Source of the DNA: Chondrus crispus
Taxonomy: Eukaryota > Rhodophyta > Florideophyceae > Gigartinales > Gigartinaceae
Assembly: GCF_000350225.1 (NCBI RefSeq)
Contig: NW_005178889.1
Coordinates: 62,001 to 126,000, forward strand
Length of the DNA: 64,000 bases
Direction of reading: 5' to 3'
Shown here: in pieces, positions 33,571-43,440 of the stretch
How positions within the stretch are numbered: the first letter of the stretch is position 1
Layout: each line of letters begins with the position of its first letter
The notes under the pieces: generated by a model
What the model was told of the DNA's origin: nothing
The model's input: only the letters and a program-made list of their open reading frames with translations
Database searches by the model: none
Position numbers and translations under genes: made by a program

Positions 33571-35639
33571 TCAAACCCGAGTACTTCGCGGCCTCGGGTT
33601 GCAGCGTCCGGACGCTGCAACACTTGGGGAGCAGCCAACGTCGGGGCTGCTCCACGTTCGTCCAAGGGCAGAGGATTCGGATCCTCTGCCCAATCCTGGG
33701 TGTACGTGATTGCGCTCTGTACCTCCGGAGGAAGCCGGGATCGGTCCTAGTTCCTCTTCCTTCTTGGCGCGGGTACCGTCAATCCGCATGACGGAAGTCG
33801 CATCGGTCACGAGTATCAAGCTCGTTGCGACGGTACCTGCCTCCTCGTGGGGCGAAGCGTGCGCCCCCACCCGAACGGTTCGGGAATCCTTGACGCGGGG
33901 GCCGGCTTCGCCCGCCGCCTGGCGGAGGAGATTGCGCATTCCGGGGCGCGTCTCCATCTCGTAACGGTAGTTCCTGTACGCCGTGAACATCCGTTGTTCT
34001 GGCGACAGGAACAGGCACGCGTGCATGTCGTGGCCGTACTTACGGCATAACCAGCACACGTACGCGCTACCTTCCGTGACGCGAATTATACCGCGTGGCG
34101 TACCTCCTTGTCGGAAAGCAGAGGCACGCAGGACGGCACGCATCCTCCTGCCGGACGGGAGATATCCAACTGCGAGACCTTGTGGTCCGTACCACTCGCG
34201 GCTTTCAGCGTGTGCGCGAACGCAGTCGCGAAGCTTCTAGTCGATCTCTTTCATGCTGGCGTGGGAGGTCGGCCTCCCACGGGCTTGTAGCCTCCCGTAA
34301 TGAGGACAGGGTCGGCCTGCCACTCATCTTCTCCTATGTGGAGAGATGCCGCAGGCGACCTTGTCGCATGCGACCTCGGGGTTCGATTCCCCCTCGCTGC
34401 CGGTTTCGGATCCGGCAGCGGCAAACCGCGCCGGGCGCGGCACGTTGTGCCTCCCGCCGTCGCGATACGGCGGATCGTTGGAACGTATGTCTTCTGTTGT
34501 TCGGGCAATCGTTGGACCATCTCAGCCACTGCGGCCCGGGTCGCAGGGGCTAGTCCGCTTACAAATTCGTGTAGCGTACGGACGTCTACCGGACCGGTGT
34601 GCGCGGTGAGGTCCACCGGCAGATAGCTGCCGCAGCGGGGATCGAAAAAGAGAATCGGATCTCTTGATCCGCGGGCGGTATCTCCGAATCTTTCGTCCAC
34701 GTACGGTACGCGTGTCATCTGCCGCATATCTCCGGCGAATTGCGGCAGCGCTCGGGTCTCGGACGCGAAATTTGCGTCCGTCTTGGGGCTTCGCTGCCCA
34801 GTGACCCGATTGTTGTCGGCACCAGTCGGGCTCCGTTCTTACGCGTCGGGTGCGTTCGGAAGTACAGTGGCACCGGGCCCTCTCGGGGGGCTCCGGGCGA
34901 CCTTTCCGCCGATGCCTGTTCCATCTTACGAACGCGCCTGACCGGGTAACGGGTAGAGTACGTATGTCTACCGGATCGGGGTGCCCGGTGTAATCCACCG
35001 GCGGGTAGCCGCCCCAGCGAGGATCGACGGAGAACAGAGGTTCTCCGGATCCGCGAGCGGCTCCTCCACGGCCCGGGTCGGTACGGTACGGAACCCGTCC
35101 AGCCTGCTGCATGCTTCCGGGGGCATGTGGCAGGGCTTGGGACTCGGACGCGGCTTGCGCGACCATCGTTGGTCCTCGTTCTCCTGCGCCACGACTGGTA
35201 ACGGAACCAGTCGGGCGTTGTCCTTTCGCGGCGGCAGCGGCCGGATGTACGGAACCACCGGGCCCTCTCGTTGGGGCGCCGGGTAGCCTTGCGGCCATGG
35301 TCCGTTCCAGGTCACGGGCACTCTGCCGCGTGGACTCTAACTCAGCGGTCAGGTGCTCGAATGCACCTAGTTGCTCCGCCGAGGGGAGCGGAGCTCGTCT
35401 ATGCAGCGCGAGTAGACGGCATCCATCACGTCGATTCGGAGGGAAGTACGGACTTCCTCGATGTAGTCCACGATGCGTTCGTACATCGCCGCCGCTTGTC
35501 CATCGGAGGACTGGGGCGACGGTTTGCGGTCTCGAGGACCTGCGTCGCCGACGTCCAACGGGGCTGATGGAACTTGCATAGCGGCCGCCCGCATATCCGC
35601 CGGTGCGGAGCGGATCGAGGCTCTGTACTCCTCACTCAT
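33571..35639 (-). pseudogene. Element E Gag, rearranged
   Basis: N-terminus (35639-35367) has YERIVDYIEEVRTSLRIDVM, homologous to element J Gag. 35300-34955 and 34925-34570 are diverged tandem copies of a linker containing RVPY, ARGS and DPR-G-Y-PVD motifs. EFVSGLAPATRAAVAEMVQRL (34560-34490) matches the end of the J capsid domain. Near 34070 there is a complete zinc knuckle, CWLC-RKYG-H-DMHA-C. The central capsid region seen in J is missing, and frames shift near 34950, 34500 and 34150. Confidence 0.75.
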
Positions 35640-35697
35640 CTCAACGCGTACGGACGGGGAGGAAAACGACTACCTTCTCGGAATGATCTTCGGGGTC

Positions 35698-35715
35698 TTC
35701 TAGGTCGGGAGACCA
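35698..35715 (-). other. tRNA primer-binding site (element E)
   Basis: Same 18-mer as at 13524-13541, one base from the 5' LTR at 35717. Confidence 0.93.
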
Positions 35716-35716
35716 C

Positions 35717-36317
35717 TGTAGCATAAACACCCCAACGTCGAGGGGGTGTATGCACAGTCCTGGTAGACCCTGATCGGAGAAGGGAAGCATCCCCAGCTAA
35801 CGGAACCGGGCGAGCCCGGGTAGCAGTGGTAGAGCGGGTACGGTCGGGGACGCGCGCACGCGCAGGCCGATCTACGCCTCGACGCCCCGGCGCAGCGCTG
35901 GGTGACGTACCAGCGCTGAGGGGCGGAGGCGGATCTAGGCTCGCTCGCGTGCTCGCACGTCTCCTGCCCGCTCGGCTCCTAACTAGATACGGGCTAGTGG
36001 GAACCCGTTCTAGAATAAGCGGGGCGAGCTTGACCAGAGGCGTGGGTTCTGGACAAGCTTGTGCTTGCCCTTACCCGTCCGCCGTCGGTCCGCTTGCGTA
36101 TTTAATGTACAAGTAAGTCCTATCATACTACAGTACAGTACGTACTGGACTGTAGTGCTACTGTGGTCGGCTACAGTAGTGGGTGCGGGTCGCGCGTACT
36201 GTAGGGCTGTCAGCATTCGGTGCTGACAGCGCGCGCGCTCATGCGCGTCGTACTGTAGAGCTCGGGCTCTACAGTAGGTGATCTAATCTAAATCTAGTCC
36301 CAAGAGGTTATACTACA
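35717..36317 (-). mobile_element. 5' LTR of element E (601 bp)
   Basis: Partner of 29211-29811. The near identity indicates recent insertion. Confidence 0.95.
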
Positions 36318-36322
36318 GCCAC

Positions 36323-36370
36323 CAGGGACAGGTGTCCCCGAAAAAGGGAAAGGTGGGTCAGTGCACTACA
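36323..36370 (-). mobile_element. 5' LTR of element O, right part
   Basis: Completes the LTR that begins at 28577, ending GTGCACTACA. The sequence to the right is an older Gypsy integrase pseudogene. Confidence 0.65.
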
Positions 36371-38312
36371 GATATGGAAACATTTTGTTGTTCTTGTCTT
36401 CATTGCATGCTATCCTCATCTTCCGAAGTCCTGCCTCGCCCACTTGGACACATTCTACAACCAGATAAGCCGACTGAACTACTGCACTTTGACTATTGCT
36501 ACATCGGACCAAACAAGGACGCGACACATATGTCCTTATTATGAAGGACGATCTCAGCTCCTACGTCTGGCTAGTTCCATGCACAGCAGCAAACGCGTAT
36601 ACGGCAGTAAAAGCGTTAATAAGGTGGTTCTCTGCATTTGGAACCGTCCTTCAGTGGCTGTCTGATTGCGGTTCTCACTTCAAGGACGAACTTGTCAGGG
36701 AACTACGAGAGAAGACGCACGGATCACATCATTTCACCTTGCCATACTGTCCATGGACCAATAGCACAGTAGAAGTGGTTTGTCGAGAACTTTCGAGCGA
36801 TGCAAGCAATTCTATCAGAATACCAAATGCCGTTTAAGATGTGGCCTCAAGTCGTACCAACTGTCCAAGCTCTCCTCAACAGCACACTTTTACACCCCCT
36901 CGGGAATTGTCCCCCTATCACAGCGTTTGTTGCTCTACCCGCTGATTCCCCTCTTGCCGCCATAAAGAGGAAAACAACTGCGGGCGTCGAAATACTTTCA
37001 ATTGACGTCATTCATGCTAAGCAAGTAGCTAAAGTGGTGCGGGTTCTCGCTGCGCTTGAGAATATGCACCGTGACGTGAAGGAGAATGTTTCTAGGGCCC
37101 GCCGGAAGCGCGTTGAGCTTCACAATCGCCATACGCTCATTCGCGAGACTAACTTTTGTAGCATAAACACCCCCAGCGGAGAGGGGTGTATGCACAGCTC
37201 GACGTAGACCCCGTCCGATCGAGAAGACGGGGGTGAAGCAGGACACCAGCTAACGGCACCGGGCAGCGGGCCCGGGTAGCGTGGTAGAGCGGGAACGGGG
37301 AGGACGCCGGTACGAGCGAGCGGTTTGACGCCTCGACGCCCCGGCGCGGTACTGGGTAACGATCCAGTACCGACGGGCGGAGGCGGAGCCGGCTCGTGGG
37401 CGTACCGCGCGCGTCCTCAACCCGCGCTCGGTGCCGCTCTAAGGTAGTTAGCGAACGCTACCTTAGAAATAAGCGGGAAGTCGGACCTTGACGGTCGGTG
37501 GGTGACAAGTCCGTGCTTGTCCCCCTCCGCCGCCGTCGGTCCGCTCCATATTTAATATACAAAACAATCTATCATAACACTACAGTACCGAGGTACTGTA
37601 GTGGGCTACTGTAGTGCAGGTCGGCCTGCACTGTAATACTGTCAGCTATGTCGAGGCTGACAGTACACGTATTACCCGTGGTGCGTGCGCGCTTCGTTCG
37701 CGCGGTGGTACACGTGTGCACGTGTATGCGCGTGTCCGTTGTCCCCGTGGTGTACACGTGGACACGCGTGGTTGTACTGTAGAGCGTCGAGCTCTACAGT
37801 AGGGGATCCTGTTGTTGATCCAATCTAACTAAAAAGCCCCCACGGGGGGTTATACTACAACTTTGATGTGAGACTACGTGCTTTGGGGAACGACCCAAAG
37901 AGGCCCAATTCCCAAGCTGATGCTACGTTAGAAGGGCCCTTTCCAAATTGTTAAGGTACTCTCAGATTTTCTTTTCGTCATTAGCGACTTGCGTACTGGT
38001 GAGACCAAAACAGTCCATGGCGTTCACCTACGTTTCTTCCGCAACAGCGCATTCAACATAGATGAAACATGCAAAGCCCAGCTAGCATATCAGGAAAACT
38101 AATATTGTGTGGTAGAGGAGATTCAAGATATACGGTTACATAATGGCGAACCCGAAGTACTCGTCAAGTGGATTGGTTTTGAGGACGAAGATGCGGGTCG
38201 GGAGAGTCTTTCAAAAATGCGTGAGGATATTCACAGCCTAATGCGTGAATTCATCAACGAGATCAAAGACTCCGGTATTGCGCGTCAGAAACGCCTAGCC
38301 TCGTCCGTTTAA
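36371..38312 (+). pseudogene. Older Gypsy-type integrase with chromodomain
   Basis: A second, unrelated plus-strand Pol C-terminus. It starts with a CSCLHC zinc motif, then ELLHFDYCYIG, QWLSDCGSHFKDEL and CPWTNSTVEVVCRE supply the DDE triad. Later parts read RALGNDPKRPNSQADATLEG, then VLSDFLFVISDLRTGETKTV and a chromodomain (VVEEIQDIRL, EVLVKWIGF). The style resembles Gypsy integrases common in oomycetes rather than TE1 or H. Frameshifts occur near 36528, 36790 and 37950, with a TAA near 38101; solo LTR D splits it at 37157-37859. Confidence 0.85.
37157..37859 (-). mobile_element. Solo LTR D (703 bp)
   Basis: Starts TGTAGCATAAACACC and ends TTATACTACA; same family as the element E LTRs. Flanked by exact 5-bp duplications ACTTT (37152-37156 and 37860-37864). 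Removing it restores the integrase reading frame across the junction. Confidence 0.94.
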
Positions 38313-38585
38313 CAAATTCCTGAAAAATCATTTTATGTCTTTCACAAGGAATGAGGAGGTGTTCACGAATCTCGGGTCTTCACTGTGTTGCGTGGCTTGA
38401 TACTGAAGTGGTTACGTATGCTCGGGGATGCATGGCGAGCACTGTTCCACCCGTGCGCAATTTTTCCTCATAGTATTGCGTGGCATTCAAAATATCCTCC
38501 ACGAAAAATCAAGTAGGTCGTTGTCAAGCGTCAACTTTCAAATACAGGTTCTATAAATCTCTATAAACCTACAACTGTCACCGCA

Positions 38586-40158
38586 GTGAGAGGGGTGCAC
38601 CATCTTGGTCCCCGTTCTGTGTTTGCCGTCCCTTTTTCCCTCACCAGTTCAACAAACGCGTCTAGACTCCGAAAAGGGCAGCATGTCAGCAGACTCGTCG
38701 ACACCGCAAATGAGGAGACTGCCATCGTCCGGCATGGTGCCAACCATAAAGCTGAGCTCCGCTACACTGCCGTACTAGACTTCAAAGAAGCTTACGGGTC
38801 AGTACCTAGAGATCTACTCATGCAGCGTGTCCGCACTTGCTTCTCGAAACACACTGCAAACCAGATTGCGCTTCAGCTTCAGCCGATGACGATCTGCACG
38901 AAAAATGATCCATCCAGAACTACCGCCACTATCTCTCGAGGAGTCCCACAAGGCTGCTCGTCCAGTCCAGAGCTTTACAAAGTGTATATGGATACTGTTA
39001 CTGCTTCCATTGAGGACTCGATTCAATTCCTGCCAACCACTGATGCAGCGGTTGACGGTGATGTCGGAGTGTTTGCAGATGACGTCAAGCTCCAAACAAC
39101 CTCGGCCGAGGGGCTGCAAGTTATACTTGAATGCTCCACAGCATGGGCATCAGAGCAAGGGATGACTTGGAGCATACCGAAGTGTCATGTCTTGCAACCA
39201 GACAACAGTATCGCAGCAAGTTCGTACGAGCTCGCTGGATCTCACATCGAGATGATTGCCGCCCCTACATACCTGGGTGTGACACTTCAAAATGACACTG
39301 TTGGCGTCCAGAAAAGCGTTGAACGAGCACGGTCGGCTTAGAAACGGATTAATCTTCTGCGTGCAGCCGGCTTCCACCGCAAGTCGTTCTCAAGCTTCCA
39401 GCTTATCAACATCTGTCGCACATTATCAACTTGCAGACTATGCAATGCATCTCGTGCTCACATCCGCCACTCCGAATCATGGATGCAGGGAACTCAATGA
39501 AGCACTCAACGAGCTCGATCACCGTGTGGCAGAATACGCTCTAGGATGCATCCAAAAGGAACCACAGAAAACACATCCATCGGAAGTTGTCGTCGGCGGT
39601 CGCTTGCCACGGCAATTGAAGATCGCTAAGCTTCCGAATTGGCAGCAACGAGCCCGCCTTCGTCTGGCAGGACTGGCTCGAAGACTGAAGAAACGTGCTA
39701 CGCTTCTACGACGGGACCTGAGAGCCCGAGCAGATCCAAGGAACCTTTTAGTGTACCGGTCTCATCCTGCAAGTCCTACAGACTTGTCAGAGAGAGGTCT
39801 AAACCGCATATGGAACTAGCTCTGCAATCGAAGAGTTCGAAAGATACCGGTCCCTGACAAGGAGCTATTGTCGATTCTTTATGAGAAGGACGCTGCAGTA
39901 CGGGAAAGTGGCATCCGGTATTACACAGGTGCATTTCCCAGTCTGCGTGAAGTATTGAGAGAGGTACTCGGTAGTACAGCATACGAGGAGGGAAAAAGAA
40001 GACTCCAGGCCGGCATGAGTGCGAAGGTTTGGTCTTATCGTTTGCGAAAACGCACGATCGAAGTGCTAAGGCAGTTCGTAAGTATCGAGAAAAAACATCG
40101 AGCCGTAGAATCCTTGGATGGAAGAATGCCTCGCAAGAGGCGACGAATATCATCATAG
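38586..40158 (+). pseudogene. Non-LTR (LINE-type) reverse transcriptase remnant
   Basis: The first frame (38586-39341) has an RVT_1 core: TAVLDFKEAYGSVPRDLL, ISRGVPQGCSSSPELYKVYM, the catalytic GVFADDVKLQ (FADD in place of YADD) and YLGVTL. It then stops at 39339-39341 and continues in other frames to about 40158, ending in a basic, helical tail. No endonuclease domain was seen upstream. It is a decayed retroposon, or less likely a domesticated RT. Confidence 0.75.
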
Positions 40159-41969
40159 ATAACAGGACAAATATGTGGACAAAGTGTTCACAGTGTTCAC
40201 AGTGATTGCATTATAGCATGTAGACGTACTCCCTTGCCACAACAGTAATAGTCCAAATGGACTTAGTACTTAGGACACCGATGCGTCTCTAAATAAATTG
40301 TTTCATTTCGACACCGTGGACAAGTTTGGTAACACGTGGACACAGTGCTGCGTGGACACGTGCGTTACGTGGATTACGGGAGACGGTTTTTATATATTTT
40401 ACACGTATGATACGTTGACCTTGTGTGAACATGCTTCGTGAGAGTCTTTCGGTTGTCCGACTGGACAGGACATGCTGTCGTGCAGGGAGTACCCTTCAAG
40501 GGTACCCTTGGTACTGTAGAAAAGAAGCCGCGATAGCAACGGCGAGTAAGCAGAGAGGTCATCGGTCTCAAGCTCACACACGGGCGAAGGTAACAAGTTC
40601 AGGGCAACAGCTCTGGTGTCTATGCACACAGCTGCAGATGACAAACGTGCATCGCTTGCCCTTGCCTCTACTGTATAGTATCACAAATATCTCCTTCCGA
40701 GATCATTACGTTAGCCCAGATATTTCTCTAGAAAAGCCTCCCATCACTCTCACTTTCGCAAACCTTGCCCCTCGTTGCTTTCTATGCCGCCTCTGCATAT
40801 GTAAAGTACCCAAGGGTACCATACACCATCGCACCGAATATTCTACCGCTCTCCCCAATGTCCTCCTTGCATGCATGACGAGTACTCAATTCACTTGTGA
40901 TGATTCTGTCATCTCCAACGCTTTTCGTGAGTTCCATGAACGGAACACGCCCTTTTTAATTCGGTGCTAGAAGCACATCTCGTCCCAGCCCGTCACAAAA
41001 CTATTAACCCCGGCGTCCCGATTTATCAAGCTTCATCAAATGATCACCGCCGCGATAGGCGCCCAAAGTGCTGTCCAAACTCTGTCCTCTAGTCTTGCTT
41101 CGTATAGAGCCGGGCCGCGAGCATCTCCCTTTAAGTGATAACTTCATTTTGGGTCTCTCATTCCTGACCATATACTGTCGCTAGAAACTATCTTAACCCC
41201 ATTGATCACCTCCTCTGATACACATGCACTTGCACAAAAAAAACCTCTTGCACCCCTATATGCTTCTATTCATGCCATTCCTTTGCTTAATTGCGCGTCT
41301 GCTAGCGAATATCGCTGCTCCATCATCCACAGTACACCGCATCGAGTCCCGCAGGCGTCGTAGCGGACAAAGGGAGTTCGAGCAATTGCTTCGATTACTA
41401 CAGAAGATCGAACATGCCTTCCCCGCAGTACCCCTTTGCCTTGATCTTGTTTACACTGCACTGGACAATTCCCTAACGGCCCTCGCCACCATCCCTCCCC
41501 GGACATCAAAAGATGCTTTGAAGAGTTGGCCTGCAAAAGCTATATTCTCAACAAATGTGATGTACCCTTACACGTTCCTAAAGCTGTCACGGTACCAAAT
41601 TACCTAGATGGCCAGGAAAGAATAATTCAAACGATTTCTTCCCACCGTTTTGTTTTCAAGAAGCGCCTGCTGCGGTTTGAGTTGCAGGCTAAGAGGGCTG
41701 CTATACAGCAATTACCGTACACGACAACCCGCCCCACCCGAAAACCATGTCTTTCCTTCATGATGACCCTAATCATTATCAAAGCATTAATTAACCAGGC
41801 CTCCTTCTATCATCTGACGAATGATCGGCTAAGTATCAACGATGTAGCCAGATAAAGAGGGAAGTACTTAGAGGGGTGAAAAGGGATACGTCAAAGCGAT
41901 TATTATTTTCGCAGTTAAGGCGATAAAAATTTTCTCACTCTCTTCTTCTCATGAAATAATGAGGGAGGA
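40159..41969. other. No gene recognised
   Basis: Moderate GC, frequent stops. A 128-codon frame at 41224-41607 with a hydrophobic start and a helical middle has no family I can name. Short TA-bounded palindromes at 40490-40504 and 40807-40818 resemble joined ends of the pogo-like transposon found at 43441. Confidence 0.35.
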
Positions 41970-42015
41970 GATGTATCTGCATGCCGTTCTCATGAGCAGA
42001 TACATCGGTATAAAA
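41970..42015 (+). promoter_or_regulatory. PL7 gene 1 promoter: inverted repeat and TATA box
   Basis: Perfect 11-bp arms GATGTATCTGC (41970-41980) and GCAGATACATC (41996-42006) lie two bases upstream of TATAAAA (42009-42015), which is 84 bp before the start codon. The inverted repeat is placed where a dimeric DNA-binding regulator could act; that function is inference. Confidence 0.65.
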
Positions 42016-42092
42016 TGAGACGGATAACCCGAAAGGAGGACGACCACTACATTCCCGCCACTACTTGTCTTCACTTCCAACACAACTCGATC

Positions 42093-42839
42093 ATGTTTAA
42101 GACTATCGTTCTTGCTTGCCTTTCCGCCGGCCTCGCCCTCGGCGACAAATTTTACACGCCCGCAACTCAGGCCCTGAGCTCTAGACAACTGGGCTACGAG
42201 TCCCCTGGCTCTGCAATACAATTCCGCCATGTTCTTGAGTATTCCATGCTTCAAGCCTCCGATTCGACCACAGTGGCGTACAAGCCATGCGAGATTGCCA
42301 CGGAGTTTTTCCACCTCGAAGATGACACATACTTGACTTTTCAAGTGAGCGGCGAGGAACGGCGCTCCGAGTTGCGCCAAACGGACGCTGATAAAGAAGA
42401 AAGCGCTTGGAGTGTGAGAGATTATCATAGGCTGCAGGCTGATGTTTCGCTTCCAAAGCCGGCCGCAGAAATGCAGGAGTTCACGTTTTTGCAAATGCAC
42501 TGCAACGAAAAGCCGGCGTTGCGCGTGGAATGGATGCGAGAGTATGACGGCAATTCTGATGCGATTGTGGCAACGCTAAGGATGAATGCGAAAGAAGGTG
42601 ATGATGCCGATGAGAAGACGTATTTTCTTGGAACGAGAAGCGACGAGGTGACTCATTACGACGTGACTGTGGAAGATAGCAGGATTTTGATTGCGACGAA
42701 CGATGATCGCACGGATTTGGATTTGACGCTGTGGCAGAATTCGAAGTGCTACTTCAAGGCGGGGATGTACGTTGAGCATTCCGAGGAGAATGATAATGTG
42801 CCGGCAACTGCCAAGTTTGCGTATTTGTGGTGGAAGTAG
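42093..42839 (+). CDS. Secreted polysaccharide lyase family 7 protein, gene 1
   Basis: 248 residues, intronless. The first 17 residues (MFKTIVLACLSAGLALG) are a typical signal peptide, which selects this ATG over the upstream in-frame one at 42030. PL7 signature blocks are present in order: RSELR (91-95), QMH (134-136) and YFKAGMY (220-226), containing the Arg, Gln/His and Tyr used in beta-elimination of uronate polysaccharides such as alginate. The protein is probably exported to the wall or outside. PL7 enzymes are known from red algae as well as bacteria. The substrate cannot be told from sequence; alginate is not a usual red algal wall polymer, so endogenous uronan or brown-algal material are alternatives. 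The neighbour at 50293 is a paralogue. Confidence 0.88.
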   Translation: MFKTIVLACLSAGLALGDKFYTPATQALSSRQLGYESPGSAIQFRHVLEYSMLQASDSTTVAYKPCEIATEFFHLEDDTYLTFQVSGEERRSELRQTDADKEESAWSVRDYHRLQADVSLPKPAAEMQEFTFLQMHCNEKPALRVEWMREYDGNSDAIVATLRMNAKEGDDADEKTYFLGTRSDEVTHYDVTVEDSRILIATNDDRTDLDLTLWQNSKCYFKAGMYVEHSEENDNVPATAKFAYLWWK

Positions 42840-42843
42840 TTTT

Positions 42844-42897
42844 TCCAAATATCTCATTCATTCATGACTTTAGTCATGAATGAATGCGATATTTGGA
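42844..42897 (+). terminator. Stem-loop just after PL7 gene 1
   Basis: Arms at 42844-42868 and 42873-42897 pair at 24 of 25 positions around a TTTA loop, starting four bases after the stop codon. It would form a strong hairpin in the 3' UTR. It may aid 3' end formation or stability, or be a tiny foldback insertion. PL7 gene 2 lacks it. Confidence 0.6.
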
Positions 42898-43438
42898 GAT
42901 TGGTGCGGAAAACATGTAATGGTTATTGTTAGTTTAACGTTCACCAGATTGCAAACGAGGAATAAATGATGGACACGACGCAAGATTTGCTTTAAAAAAA
43001 ATTGCCCTCAATGATTTAAATGTGAGGGAGAAAGTAGGAATGGATGTTAACCATAGGACTTTGTTGCACGCGTTCGTAATTGGGCGTGCCAGGAGCAGCA
43101 TAAAAGCAAGGCGTCGGCTTTTTACTTCAGTTTAGTGATTTTTGAGCCCACAAAACCGTTTCACGACCAGTCCAGGGGAACGATCTCTCGATCTACACTG
43201 GTAAGAACGATAATTGCACTGTCACCGCCAGCAGTTTATTCAAGTATGGCATTTGTATCAACACTCTTGATGCCCGAGCTTGGTTGGCGCAGTCAACAAA
43301 TAACCGGTCCTGCTCCCTAGGCACCCATAGGCACTAGATCAAGAACACTTCCATAGAGGTGACCCTTGTTAGCAAGTTTTATTGCTTACGAAACGGAAAC
43401 TTTTGAAAGCGTTTCGTGACCCGCAGTTTCACAGGAGG
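42898..43438. other. No gene recognised
   Basis: Intergenic sequence between PL7 gene 1 and the pogo-like transposon. I see nothing in it. Confidence 0.4.
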
Positions 43439-43440
43439 TA

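Larger units (their letters stand above)
29211..36317 (-). mobile_element. Young non-autonomous LTR element E with captured host gene
   Basis: Complete LTR-to-LTR unit in minus orientation: 601-bp LTRs differing at two positions I can see, perfect 5-bp TSD, PBS at 35698-35715 and polypurine tract at about 29812-29825. Inside are a rearranged gag (35639-33571), the last part of pol with a chromodomain (33124-32804), a duplicated pol-end/PPT segment, and a 3-kb insert with threonine dehydratase fragments and a hairpin minisatellite. Protease, RT, RNase H and integrase are absent, so it must have been mobilised by enzymes from another element. Confidence 0.92.
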
